Positions 24,787-36,240 of a stretch of DNA of 64,000 nt are shown piece by piece. The number at the start of each line of letters is the position of its first letter. Position 1 is the stretch's first letter. The DNA comes from Hansfordia pulvinata (Eukaryota > Ascomycota > Sordariomycetes > Xylariales), in NCBI GenBank assembly GCA_006538405.1, contig BJKQ01000026.1:62001-126000 (forward strand). Reading direction: 5' to 3'. The notes under the pieces were generated by a model that made no database searches, had not been told where the DNA came from, and was given only the letters and a program-made list of their open reading frames with translations. Made by a program: the position numbers and the translations under genes.

Positions 24787-25130
24787 AACTTTATAAGCTA
24801 TTAAGTAACATGTATTTTAAGATTACTGCTTAAAATAAAAAAAGATATCACGTAATATTTTTCTTCTTATTTTTCTCTTTTTTACTTATAATTATATTAA
24901 TATACTTATCTTAATTTTTTTACTTTATTTATCACCGTTTCAAACTTTTATAATAAGCTTTAATAAGCTTATAAGCTATTTAAAGGTTTAATTTTAAGCT
25001 TATCGCTTTAAAATAAAAAAGAATATAAGAATATTATTATTATTCTGATACTTATCTTTACTTTTTTACCTTATTCAACACCGTTATAGACATTTATATC
25101 GTTTAATAAGCTTAATCATTTTACTTAAAT
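24785..25130 (+). repeat. Diverged tandem duplication, unit about 170-185 bp
   Basis: Two units share, in order, cttataagctatt, a gcttaaaataaaaa-like word, acttatctt and a caccgtt word. The first begins about 24790 and the second about 24970. The outer retroelement inserted at the left edge of this tandem pair. Confidence 0.5.
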
Positions 25131-25644
25131 TAAGGTAATCTTAAAAGCGCTTTATCGTCTTAATCTCCCTCTCTTTATTCGCCTTACTTTTATAATATGA
25201 ATAAAGACTTTAAGAGTTAAACCCTGGAGTAAAAGAGTTCATTATAAAACCTCCCGATTACATTAATTCATAATATTCTCAGTGTTTAAACCAGTGATAA
25301 CACTTAATTAAACCCAGATAACGATGTAGCGGCTTATACATGGTGTGGATCGACTGATCGACTGGTCGGAACTTACCTAGTTCCATATCTTATTAGATGA
25401 ATCGCGACTCCCAATAGACATCGAATAACGACGCTCCAGTTAATGTCCTCTTAAACCAGCTGCGTATACTCCCAGCCCCGCACGGTCCGAGGCACTTTAA
25501 AGCCATTAACAGCGTCGATAAGGGGGTTTTATCTGGATTTCCCTTACTCAATAGGTTTAAAAGGATGAAAACAGCCGCAAATCTCATGCGACTTCGTTAT
25601 GCGTCTTCGGATAGCCCCAAAGAATCCTCTCAACTTCGGCGGAC
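25131..25644. other. Transition into the GC-balanced island
   Basis: AT content falls from about 25200 onward. A short minus-strand frame at 25393-25587 has no recognisable domain. No gene is supported. Confidence 0.5.
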
Positions 25645-26223
25645 ATGCTTCTGGTCCAACGGCGTTCAATATGGAGGGCAATTCCACCAACGACCTGGGT
25701 TCCGTCACTGAAGAGGAGCGTGCCGTGCGCTTATCGGGACATGCCTAAAAGCTGGTTTACGGGGTCTGCCGAAGCAGTATTAACGAGAAACAAAGCGCTC
25801 ACAGGACCGGAATCATTTCAAGGCTGTATCGCGGCCACGCTCCGCCGGGTCCGGGAAGTCATTAAGGGCATCAGCCATTATGTGATCTTCAAAGGGCCCT
25901 TGCGCGCTGCGAACAAGGAGACGCCGAAGCCTCCCGTCTGCACACTGGCAACTCGGTGTTACCAAGATCTTGAGACGCGCTGGAGCCAGGTCAAGATGTC
26001 AACCCAAATCCGGCGGCCGGACCCTGTACGCCTGTCCCTTAAGAGTGGCGGGGCTCCGTTCATCAGCGAGGCTTACCAGCTGAGCTCGGGAAACAACCCG
26101 GCTGCCCTGGTCGTTGGCGGGGCTGTGGACGTGGACGGGGCGCCCCTTGACCTTTACGACTATGCTTTATTGTTGCCTGCCTCCAATCCTATTAACAATG
26201 ATGCGCACTCAGCACTACTCTAA
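25645..26223 (+). CDS. Hypothetical ORF, 192 residues
   Basis: The longest open frame of the large island. It has no domain, signal peptide or membrane segment that I recognise. In another frame of the same DNA (about 25630-25747) a short protein-like stretch (MEGNSTNDLGSVTEEERAVR) ends at a stop, which suggests a decayed gene read in shifting frames rather than one intact gene. It may be a chance ORF. Confidence 0.2.
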   Translation: MLLVQRRSIWRAIPPTTWVPSLKRSVPCAYRDMPKSWFTGSAEAVLTRNKALTGPESFQGCIAATLRRVREVIKGISHYVIFKGPLRAANKETPKPPVCTLATRCYQDLETRWSQVKMSTQIRRPDPVRLSLKSGGAPFISEAYQLSSGNNPAALVVGGAVDVDGAPLDLYDYALLLPASNPINNDAHSALL

Positions 26224-29200
26224 GGGCTCCGTTCCTCAATGACAGCGTGAATGCCGGAAGCGGCTAAACCTGTGATCAAGGGTCCGGGTCCGGGTCCGGC
26301 TGCCGCCGTGCGTGGGGAGATTCGCGTGCACCTAGACGCGCAATATTGGCTGGCCGCGGCAGAGGGCACGTGCAAGGGTGGCGTGGGCAGCTGCGCCCAA
26401 GCTACGGCAGCAACCGTCTTCATCATATCATGACGCCTGCGCCGTACGCCTGCTACCGTGCCACGCTCTATGTTCTATTTAGAAGCGGACGAGGAAGCTG
26501 AAGCTTCTCGTACCTGGCGTCCTAACACATGTACTGTATCTCCCTTCACTGCCGTTTTGGGGGGAAGGCTTATGAAAGTATATGGTGTAGTGGGCTGCTT
26601 TCCACCGCCCTGGGCTTCCCACGCGTCTCTCAACCTCGTATCCCCTATCGTAAGGACCTGGGGAATCGAGGGCGTGCTTGATTGCGTGTGCCTTATGAAG
26701 GAGGAGGCGGGCGGCGTCCGGGTGCGAGAAAACCTGGAGGGTGAAGGGACCTGAGGGCACCGTGAGGGCACCAAGCTCCTGCTATTACCAATCCTTAATA
26801 CGTACCTCTTGATGACATGTGAGGCACATTCATCCATGAATGTGTTCAGTACGAGCAACCTTTAGCAACGGCTACACGGGGCTCGAGGTATTCGCGAGAA
26901 ACCCGACGGTGGGGTATGATTGCGACCGAGAAAGGATGCGTCCTTTACTTCCTCCTTGCCCCCCGTAGCAGAGACGGTCGCGACGTGTCGTAAATCCTGT
27001 GGTGCTAATGGAGGGCGGAAATGAGGGTTTGTGAGTTGAGAGTCAGGGTGCCCTGGATAGAAGTCTCGCTCGCCGAGGCGGAGAGCGGTCGCGGCAAGGT
27101 CGTCCTCGTTGTCGCGAGATACTCGCGCGAGATGGATAGCGGGTGATCCATATCCTGCTGGGTGATTCGGTCAGGTGGCCATAAAGTGTCTGCGATCACA
27201 GATCCTCTTCGCTGCCGCTAGGGAGATGCTCGGGGACATTCGAGAGTGTTTGTAAGAAATGCGAATCTTCAATACCAAGCGAGATCCAATGACTGAGTCC
27301 TTTGTTCCTGCCGAGCCTCCACTTCGTAACTACCTCCTAGCAGAGTTTTGGGCTCGCTCTCACCAGGTGCATGGAGGCACACAGTGGCAGCCGGCCGGGT
27401 TGTTGAAGACCCCAGGAAGCAAAAGCACCACGACGACGAAAACCCGAAGAGAGACAGCAGAGTCGCCGCCGCAGCACACAGCCGCGCATACCCTCCTCGA
27501 GGTTCAGTAACGACTGCATGGATGGAAAGCCCGGTCGGTCCAGAGTCCCCGCGTTCTGTTCGTCTGTCTCTCTCTGGCAGGCCGGCCTTGTTGTCGGCGG
27601 CGGCGGCGCGCGCGAAGCTGGCTAGCGCGGGCTTGACTTAGGCCGAGGCCGGCATCAGGCTCGGGTTGGCGTGGCTGGCTTTAACGTGCGCCTTGTCAAA
27701 CATTGTATGTAGCGCTTATCTGGCTTTCCCGCAACCACAAAACCTGATGGCGCTTCAAGCTTCATTCCCGCGATGATAACGGCATCTTACAGCCACGGCC
27801 CTAGTGATCAGGACCACAGAGCAGGAACCCCTCTCGATTCGCCAACGGATCTGCTTGGCCGAGCCACTTCTGGCAGATCGCGAAAAGAAGTGCGTTCTTA
27901 CTCAGAGACAAGGCGCTGCCTCGTTCTGAGTGTTTACCGGAAGTGTTCTGGTCGGTTTCGAAAGGTGGAGCTGCCGAGTGAAGAGGTAAAGCGCCGAGGA
28001 GGAACGTAAGACGTGGGTTCTCCTTAGCGGAGTCGATGATGAACCTCGTGGAAAGGTTGATCAATCTATCAAGGTATGGTTAAATGGCTTGATGCCAGCC
28101 GACACGTTCCATATCGGTACGTACATATGCAGTGGTCGCGAAGGCCAGTCTCCTACAGCAGGAGCAACCTTCAGAACGGAACCCATGGCCCGACGGCTGT
28201 TGAGCCCGAAAACGCGCTCCACGCAGAGGGATGAATTATTGTAGGCATCATCGTCCTGCCAGGCCGGTTGGTTGTGAAGTTGGCAGGGCGAATAGGTCGC
28301 TGGATTATGGATGCGACTAATCTTGGACGTCTTTCAGTCTAAAAGAAAGGCCAAAAGAAAGGGGTTCCCCTAGAGTAAATCGCACCGGTGCGATCGCCCC
28401 AGCCATCGATCTCGCCGTTGGGTTACTTGCGGCGAAGCGTTATTCAAGTGGGCTCCCAGATCGCGGCAGGCAAGAGACTGGTCATAGCTCCAACCGTACA
28501 GGAAGGGGGTTACCCATCGTGTCGTGCTCTTCTATCGTAAGCATGATGGCTCGCAGAGCGGTGAACCGCTTAATGGAAATCCCATTCGGTCACGATCCAT
28601 GAATGTAGGTATAGAGGAAACAGTTAGCGTCGACGGACGCGTCTGGTGATGGGAGGCCGGGGTGTTGAAGGTACAAGGCCGGCCGAGTCGAGGGACGCCT
28701 TAAGAAGCTGGTAGTCAGATCCGGCCTAAGCGATCTCGACGTGACGGAGATCGGGGTGATCGTTAATAAAGTCAGAGATGGCTTTGCACTCTTGCTGACT
28801 GCGTAGGAAGGAGATACTTCCAACGAATTCAGCGTCCAATGGGCCAAGCCCGGCGGCCTTCTAAGCCTCCTGATTCTCGTGGAAGCGACATTGTGTAGAA
28901 AGCCATTGTACAACTCTTTGGTTAAAGACTACGCCCCGCAAAAGGGATGTCGGGGTTCATTAGTCTTCCCTGTGACCTTCTCATTTCATGTGCAGCGTAC
29001 GGCTTTGTTGACCTGCTTGCGGCCGCCGGGAGCATAGATCGATGTCGACTGCGGATCACCCTTCTACCTGGGACGGAGCGAAGGCGGCGACGACGAGGGC
29101 GAGACGATTACGGATGGTGACAAGGCAATCACGGGCAACTACGGACGGGAGCGAGGCGACCAAAGACGGGGGGCAGGCGGCGGCGACGAGGACCACGACA

Positions 29201-29781
29201 ATAACGCGGGGTCGGATGCTGTATCGCAACCTGCTATAGACGAGACGGCGGTGCCCCCGGCCAGCGACGCGCGTGCCCCAGTCCCCGATGCAGGGACAAA
29301 TAGTTAAAGGTGGTGATAATGGTGGGTGAGGCGATGAGAGCTGCGAGCATCGTAATGAAAGGAGCTCGAGCCGTTAACGTATCCGCCAGGTAGACTGAGA
29401 CGGCTTCTAAAGGGGAGGCGAGGTAGGGGAGCGGCGGATATGGATGTGACGTCGAGAGGCTGGAGCGAGGTATCGTCCAGGATGAGGAGACGGGAGTAAC
29501 TTGAGGGCGCGGTGGTGGTGAGGCGAGACGGGATCGTTACGAGTGGTGGAAGAGGGTCGTGAAGGGATAGCTCTAAAGGAAGGAGAGAACGAGGTCCTCC
29601 AAGGGATGAAGAGAGGAGAGAGGAGGGCAAGGAGGCGGACGACTGCAGCGAGTATCGAGGACAAGAGCTGGCTTTAAAAGGGAGAACTTCAGCTCCTGGA
29701 AACCGAGGCCTAAGGGCTGAAGTACACCGGCTGCGCCCACTTACCGCGATTGATCAAGGTGGTCAGGTCGGCGGCACGGTG
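26224..29781. other. GC-balanced DNA without a recognisable gene
   Basis: Many short overlapping frames occur on both strands, none dominant. Local features are a GGGTCC hexamer repeated at about 26281-26300 and an acidic, linker-like plus-strand frame at about 29041-29305 (GGDDEGETITDGDKAITG) that could be a coding relic. Nothing else can be supported. Confidence 0.45.
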
Positions 29782-29896
29782 TTAGGCAATTCGGATGGTG
29801 GTCCTAAATGTGGGCGGTTAGGATACATCGTCCTAAAGTGTGTGCGGTTAGGATACATGGTCCTAAAGTATGGGCGATTAGGACAAATGGTCTTAA
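29782..29896 (-). repeat. Palindromic 30-bp repeat array B (3 full units plus a degenerate one)
   Basis: Full units start at exactly 30-bp steps (29818, 29848, 29878), each with TTAGGA...TCCTAA-type arms. A degenerate unit starts at 29782. Compared through the flanking words (cgcccacacttt on the other strand), this array is inverted relative to array A. Confidence 0.85.
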
Positions 29897-31924
29897 AGTA
29901 AGGTTGGTTCCTGCCGCCCGGCCGCATTCCGCTCTTTGAGCAGGGAATCTCACATTAGGAACATGATGAGTGGAAGAGTACCGCGCGCAAGCCGGCGGCG
30001 ACTCACGTGGGCGTGGCAGCCCGGAGAACAGACGTACGACAGGACGGGCGTTGCAGCCGGGCCGATCATGGACCACAAGGCGCACCGCCGGGCCTGGAAC
30101 CCAACCAAGCCGTGGCTGCGTGGGCTGCCGGCCAGCCTTTGGGTACGAGTACTCGCTGGCAGGTGGCAGGCAAGCCAGGGGGTAGTTCCCGGAGGCGAGC
30201 CGCAGCAGACGCCTTAACCAGCAGGTGGAAGGCAAGTGAGGCAGCGTAAGCGGGTGTCGGAAGTGTGGGACTACCACTCGCGATGCAGCTGTTGGCGTTG
30301 CTGTGGTGGGGGGTTATGAGGCCACTGGACAATGATCTGTCTGGATGGCGAAGACTGTGGCCTGGTGCCTGCCTGGCGGGTGCACTTCGACACTGCAGAT
30401 GCACGACAGCGTCCTCGGCTGCACGGGCGCCTATCGCGTGTCTGGCCTGTGGTGAGTGGTGCCGTCGAATGGCGAGGAAGCCTGCAGCCGGCGTCCATTT
30501 GTCGATACGCCAACGAAGGGCAGCGCCTGTGCTCCGGGCGAAGGCAAGTGTGCGCTGGTATTAGCCAGGTCAAATTAGAGCGTGAACATGGTATTATACA
30601 CTTATTAGCCCAGGCCCGCAGTCCGTTTAGCAGACAAGATGGGGGGTGGCAGGGCAGAAGGCGATCATGGTATCGTATCTTACACAGCGAATGAACTATC
30701 TTGCTGCCACTACTCTCATTGCTGCGCTGCTGCTTCCGCTGGCGCGGTCGTTAAAGGCGCCACCGACCTTGGAAATGGATTCGAGGTCGGCTACAGACTC
30801 GGAGGCAGATGTATCGGTAGTGGTGCCGCGCCGTTTCGTGCTGGGCTGTGACGTGCTGGGCTGTGACGTGCTGGGCTTCTTGATTTGGTCGTCATCGTTT
30901 AGAACGATCGCAAGTGATCCCGAGATGGCGGGTTAAGAGGAAGAGAGAGAGATAGAGAGAGCGTGGTCGCGAAGAGATCGATACTGGCAGACGGGCTGGC
31001 CAGCTGGTGAGGCTATGTAGAGGTAAAGCGAGGAGGGGAGAGAACGGTAGGCGAAGCAGTGAAGCAAAAGACAAGAACGCTACAGAGCAGATAAGTAGAG
31101 CTGAGCCTGATTCTCACTCGCGTCAGTACTCGTTGAAGTGCAGCTTAGGTCCTAGACACGGATACGTGGGTAAGGTATCCAAGAGAGACAGTATCCTTGG
31201 GTCAAGTCTTCTTGTCTGGTACGCAGACTGGCCGCTGCACTCACGAGCATTGGACTGCAGTAGGCTCCTCGCAGGAGCTGGGGGGTTCCACGTGCTGGGA
31301 ACTTGTAGTCGTCGGACCACAAGACGCCGTCGCAGTCAGAGAGGGAGGGACAGGTCGAAGGTCGAGGGAGTCGCGTGCGAGGTATCGAGAAAGTTGCGGG
31401 CCGCCGAGTTCAGCGAATGGTGAAGGGATCCAGCCGCCAGGCCGGAAAGCACCACGGGCCCACGTGGAGGGGGCAAGCGTGGTTCAAGGGTTCAAGATTG
31501 CGATTGCGAGTAACCTCTAGGAACAATGTGAAGTGCCTGCCTACCTAAGGTACGAGTAGGTGAAACATCTGCTGGGTCGCAACTGCCCACCTGCGCCGGG
31601 CTGCGCTGGCTCGACGACAGGCCTGGCCTGCCCGACCCGACTTGCGCTGGCGGAGTCATTCATCCTCGACTGGAAGTGTACGAGTAGGTACATTGAAAGA
31701 GGTGTACAAACCAACATGGATTCAACATTGAATGTTCTTAGCCTAACTGTGCGGACGCAATAAGGCTGCCGAGATCGGGCTGGCAGACGTACGGGTGCTG
31801 CGGGCGGTCGGCTGGATTCGGGCGCCAGCGAGACGGTCAGCCCTGCTCTTACCTGTCCTACCCAGCGCGCTGCCCGCGACTTCTTGCTTCATACTTGTCA
31901 GCCAACCGGGCTGCTCACTTGCAG
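29897..31924. other. GC-balanced DNA without a recognisable gene
   Basis: Dense overlapping frames in all six phases, as expected of GC-rich non-coding DNA. There is a GA-rich tract at about 30940-30962 and a 15-bp tandem repeat at 30839-30877. No gene was recognised. Confidence 0.45.
30839..30877 (+). repeat. 15-bp tandem repeat, about 2.6 copies
   Basis: The unit gtgctgggctgtgac repeats without change. Confidence 0.9.
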
Positions 31925-31990
31925 TTAGGATCATCTGCCCTAAATTCCTCATCCTTAGGATCATATACCCTAAGCTTAGGATATGTCCTA
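31925..31990 (+). repeat. Palindromic 30-bp repeat array C (3 units)
   Basis: Units start at 31925, 31955 and 31976. The first two are spaced 30 bp, with cores ttaggatcatctgccctaa and ttaggatcatataccctaa. The third is shortened. A lone degenerate unit follows near 32291. Confidence 0.8.
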
Positions 31991-33164
31991 CATTCTATGG
32001 GCAGATCAGAGGCGTGCCCGTGTGCGGCGCGGGGCTGCTGAACAGGTGCAAGTGGGCACGGCGTCTCTCCATAGACCTGTGCAGCATTCATGCTGTGCAC
32101 GCACTCGTGCTTAAGTGCTCGAGGAGTCGCGATTGCTAAGGTGCGTGTCCGGCCGTTGTTATATGCCGCGTAGAGCGTGAGATTGTGGCTAGGTAAAGTG
32201 AGACTGAGGCAGGCATGTCATATTGAAGGTGAGCTGAAAGGGCCAGCCGGTCGGGTAATGTGTGCCGGCTTAAGTGGAAAGCATGCCTACCTTAGGGTCA
32301 TATTTCCTCACCCTGACCACCCAGATTCGGGGGTCCTGTGCGGGGGTTACTGGCATCGTCCTTGATCGCCATGGATCCCACTCGCAACTGCGTATAAGAT
32401 ACATGCGCTCGGCCACAGATACTCGTCGTGAGTCTCTTAATTTACCACGAGCCCACCTGGAATTGCATCGAGCGTCTATGTTATTCAAGCATCCGATGCG
32501 GGACCATTACGGAGCACGGAGAAAAGAGCCAAGGTACACGGACACCTTACTTCAGTACTCGGGTCCGCGGTACGAAAGCCACCACACCAGCACCGATGCA
32601 TGGATTTGAGCTTCGCGCAATCCGCCTCGACCAGCTTTCGGTCACAGTTCTATCGCTCATGGACAACCAGAAGGCATAGAGATAAGGCCGAGCCAGTAAG
32701 GTCGGAGCTGGTGACAGCCTGTCGTCTTGGTGCGCTTGCGTTGTGGCGGGTTCCTCCCACTTCACCCACGTGGTGAGTTGAAGGTGCAACGACTTGCTTG
32801 AGAGTAAGAGCTCTCGCGTTGAACCCGCTTTCGCTCAATAGTGTAAGTCAGTCCGCAGGTGCGCTGCGGAGGCTAACCGTATCGGGAAGAGTCACAGATT
32901 GTCTGTGCAGCGGGTACGAGACTGGTACGGCACAGTGCGTGGCGGCCTGGTTCAAAGTACGGTACTTGGATTCTCGTGTCTCGAGCAGTGCAAGAGCCGG
33001 GACCCGTGTGAGCTTCGCTTCCACCACCCTCAGCTGCTATCAGACTCTGACGGCAAGCGATTGATAAGCTGCCAGCTGCTTATCTGTTTCATCTTCATTC
33101 GCCTTTCTGGTACTAACCGCTGTCGTGGATCTTGGCGGGCTACGTACAGTCGGGGAAGCTTGTA
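31991..33164. other. GC-balanced DNA without a recognisable gene
   Basis: Short overlapping frames only. A single degenerate TTAGG...TCCT unit lies at about 32291-32310. Nothing else was seen. Confidence 0.45.
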
Positions 33165-33202
33165 TGCAAACGCAGTCTGCAAACGCAGTGCAAACGCAGT
33201 CT
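33165..33202 (+). repeat. Short tandem repeat, unit 11-13 bp
   Basis: Three copies of tgcaaacgcag, two of them followed by tc. Confidence 0.85.
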
Positions 33203-33576
33203 GGACGCCTTAGCAGCTCTCACCGAATTATAGTGCAAACCCAGGTACCTGCGTGACTCTACTCGCGGGCAGCCTCACAAGGAACACGTACCGGCAAGGT
33301 CGCGCGGTGGGTACAGCCCGAGTTCTTTCCAGTCAGAAGATCCGGGGAAGGTGCGAGTGGGGCCACTACGTTGACAGGCAGTGGGATGCCACCCCGCGAC
33401 GCGCTCCCACGCGCTGGTGGGCGCGTTTCTGCCATAGGAAGCTTGACCTTCCACGCGCCGCCAAACTTCCACAGACCTTCCACGGGAACTCAGCTCAACC
33501 CTCCGTAGCGGCGACCCGTGTCCTAAGGTGCTTGAACTCTCGCCGACTACCTTGATAACGCAACCCTAGAAAGCAT

Positions 33577-33624
33577 TTAGGTTGGATGATCCTAAGACTG
33601 ACGAACCTAGGATGAATAATCCTA
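33577..33624 (+). repeat. Palindromic 30-bp repeat array D (2 units)
   Basis: Units start at 33577 (ttaggttggatgatcctaag) and about 33607 (ctaggatgaataatcctaa), 30 bp apart. The arms are less perfect than in arrays A-C. Confidence 0.65.
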
Positions 33625-33730
33625 AAACCTGCAAGTCGGACCATACCCATCAGGCGGGCGAGGCTCGCCCCGCAGGCAAGTACAAGCGGTGTAGGTAGGC
33701 AAGACGTCATTGCCGCGACCAAGCTGGGAG

Positions 33731-33830
33731 GCATCGGCGGCCAAGTAGCGGCGGCCAGCTAGTGACGGCCAGGTAGCGGCGGCCAGGTAGCGGCCAGGTA
33801 GCGGCCAGGTAGCGACGGCCAGGTAGACAC
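33731..33830 (+). repeat. GCGGCCAGGTA minisatellite
   Basis: About seven copies of an 11-16 bp unit around ggccaggtagcg, with small insertions between copies. Confidence 0.9.
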
Positions 33831-33854
33831 CAAAGCGGCTTTGCCACGCGCTCA

Positions 33855-33910
33855 TCTCATGCCTCCCATCTCATGCCTCCCGTCTCATGCATCTTGTCTC
33901 ATAGCATCCA
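33855..33910 (+). repeat. 14-bp tandem repeat, 4 copies
   Basis: Units begin tctcat at 33855, 33869, 33883 and 33897, the first two followed by gcctccc. Confidence 0.9.
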
Positions 33911-34399
33911 TCAGCTTTAACACCGTCATCTAATCAGCCCCGCATCTTCAATATCTGCTTCCTCGAATAAGCTACGCAGTCACTGTCCTGCGCAGCTATC
34001 CCTCCGCAGGCGGTAGCTTAAGCTCATCCCGATCGCTAAGTACTGGATTCTGGCCTGTGGCGACAACATTTCATATCCATCATCTGCCTGCCGCTGCTGC
34101 GAATCACAACCTCATACATATCTCCATCATCGTCGAAATCCCTTCGTCGGCATCTTTTTATCAGCAGCCACGCCCACCATAGCTGACAAAACCTTTGGTC
34201 AGTTAGCAGGCTATCAGTCCATCAAATCGTCCCTCTCGCCCCATCTGTCTGTCTGCCCTCTCGCTACGTCGTTCCGTTCCAGGCCGTCCTTTCTGCCAAT
34301 CCAAACCCTCCGTCGAGCCGCCTTCGCAACCCGATCATTTACCGCCGTACCAAATCATACTCAAGTGCCTTGACTCAGCCTCAGCGGTACGTGCGCCCC
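33911..34399. other. Pyrimidine-rich stretch, possible old 5' region
   Basis: A CT-rich, ORF-poor stretch resembling a fungal 5' untranslated region. Near 34386 there is a donor-like GTACGTG. No gene can be assigned. It may belong to the decayed gene whose coding-like frames start near 35384. Confidence 0.3.
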
Positions 34400-34600
34400 T
34401 CTGGGTCGTGTGACAGGACAAGTCTCTCAAGCCAGTGTTCAAGGTAGGTCACCCAGGTCAAATATCCAAGGGGAACCCCCCAGCCGGGCCGTCCAAGATT
34501 TGGCCCAAGCCGAGTCATCCAAGGAATTCGTCCAAGGTAGGTCTTCCAGGCCAAGTCGTCCAAGGCATCGTCAATGCGGGTGCTCTCACGCCTATCACGC
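34400..34600 (+). repeat. 15-bp minisatellite, array 1
   Basis: Degenerate units of the type gtccaaggtaggtc, rich in AAGGTAGGT and similar splice-donor-like words. It ends with a 43-bp box at 34555-34597 that recurs at the end of array 2. Confidence 0.8.
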
Positions 34601-34687
34601 CAAAGTACCCCAACTCGGATTCCTCTCGCTTTTGTCCCCCGTTACAGTCATCTACACATTAGTTTCGATACCAATAATTAGTGTGAT

Positions 34688-35118
34688 GAGGTAGGTCGTC
34701 CAAGGTGAGTGGTAAGGTAGGTCTCCCAAGCCACATGTCTAAGGTAAGTGGTCCAAGGTGAGTGGCCAAGTAAGCCTCCCAAGCCAAGCATCCAAGCGAA
34801 GTGTCCAAGGTGAGTGACCAAGGTAAGCCTCCCAAATCAAGCATCCAAGCGAAGTGTCCAAAGCAAGCCGTCTAGGGGGAGTGTCCAAGGTAAGCCGCCC
34901 AAATCAAGCATCCAAGGTGAGTCGTCCAAGGTGAGTCGTCGCAGGCGAGTCTTCCAAGGTGAGTCATCCAAGGTGAGTGGCCCAAGGCAAGTCGTCCAGG
35001 GTGTGTGTCCGAGGTAAGCCTGCCAAGCCAAGTCGTTCAAGTAGGTCTCCCTAGGCAAGGTCAATCAAGGCAAGTGGTCCAGGGCATCGTCCAAGGCGAG
35101 AGTTCTCACGCTTATCCC
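34688..35118 (+). repeat. 15-bp minisatellite, array 2
   Basis: About 25 degenerate units near gtcgtccaaggtgag. Because 15 is a multiple of three, several frames stay open and encode five-residue repeats, but these are by-products of the repeat. The array ends in the box at 35074-35116, followed by a pyrimidine tract and AG at about 35130-35152 that resemble a splice acceptor. Confidence 0.85.
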
Positions 35119-35383
35119 ATGATAATTCATTCTTCTTCTGCTCTCTTAATAGGCCGCTTCGCTAACCTAAAGAGGGTACTTAAGCAATCGGCTTCACCGC
35201 CAAATATACATCTGATCGAACCCCCAAGCCTCAACAAGACAGCGAGCCGTTAGCGCATCTCTCGAGCCCGGCCGCTCCCATATCCCCTCGCCGCAGCGAA
35301 GTCGATATCTTTGCCCAAGGTTCAAGTCAGCGCATCCCGTTAAATCACCGCATCGCCCCGCTCCCTCGGAGCCCGCCGCTTCC

Positions 35384-36240
35384 ATGTCCCCTCGCCGGCT
35401 TTCGCCATACCCCTATACGTCGACTCCAAGAACCCTAACGCTCCTGATATTTGACTTCTTTCTTCAGCAAAGAAGCAAAGAATGGCAGCCTAGAGGTGCC
35501 TTAATTGGCCTCGAGCGGCATCGGAAGGGCACTGTGAAGTTGCGCTTCCTCTTTATCACAGACATTGGTGAGTACCATCAGATCAAAATGGCTGACGGCT
35601 CGGTTCAAATTACATTTGACCCTGTAACAACGAAAATACCAGACCTCGGAAGTTCGGCTTATATCGCGAATCTTACTACGCCGCGCCTCACTCGTCGCGC
35701 CTCACCCCGCGCTCCGGGCCGCAGCCTTATTATGCCCGCCGGTCCCAGCAGCCCCTACTCTCCGGCGAAATTCGTGCCCAGAACGGCGTGCCCTACCCGA
35801 TCCCCTCTCTCCTGCGAAGCACTTCTGATTGAATGGCCAGTCTCGTGATCCGACCATTTCGTACCTTGAACCATACAACAACTGACATCGCCAAGTTGTC
35901 GCATAAGCTAAGTCTGAACGTGCGATGATTCAACCGTCGTCGAGAATGATCTTACCTCAGGCATGCTGGGTTTAACCCCAAGCCTTCACCATCCGTCGCT
36001 ACCTATCCTCGCTACGGTCTTTCCAGGCTGACACGAAACGTACAGACCTCGACATGAAGTAACGCCCTACAAGTCCGACGACAAATCTATGGGTCGACAT
36101 GAGTCCAACACATGCCTTCAACTTTGGGAAGCGCGATTTCAAGCACTCCAACATCAATAAGCTCACTCGTCATCTGTTCCGGCCTACTCCTCTACACCAT
36201 AATCCACCCGCCTTGTGCCCCTTCCGCCCTCTTGCGTACT
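35384..36240 (+). pseudogene. Decayed gene of unknown function, coding sense spread over several frames
   Basis: The open frame from ATG at 35384 (154 codons) does not look like one protein throughout. Protein-like stretches appear in turn in different frames: around 35640-35845 (RSGPQPYYARRSQQPLLSGE, then a stop) and around 36094-36240 (MSPTHAFNFGKRDFKHSNIN). A convincing splice acceptor (ctaac, a pyrimidine tract, then cag) ends near 35469, and a GTGAGT donor lies at about 35569. This suggests a once-spliced gene now broken by frameshifts and stops. The family was not recognised. It may be part of the same relic as the gag-like frame at 36600. Confidence 0.35.

Noticed and set aside
30007..30694. 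Overlapping frames of 70-157 residues on both strands as genes
   Set aside because: Up to six frames of similar length overlap, as expected in GC-rich DNA with few stops. No frame has a domain, codon pattern or splice signals that favour it.
33165..33910. Tandem repeats considered as a CRISPR array
   Set aside because: Units are adjoining, with no unique spacers of constant length, and the DNA is fungal in character.
34814..35064. Five-residue-repeat proteins on both strands
   Set aside because: The 15-bp minisatellite keeps several frames open at once, so open frames here are no evidence of a protein.
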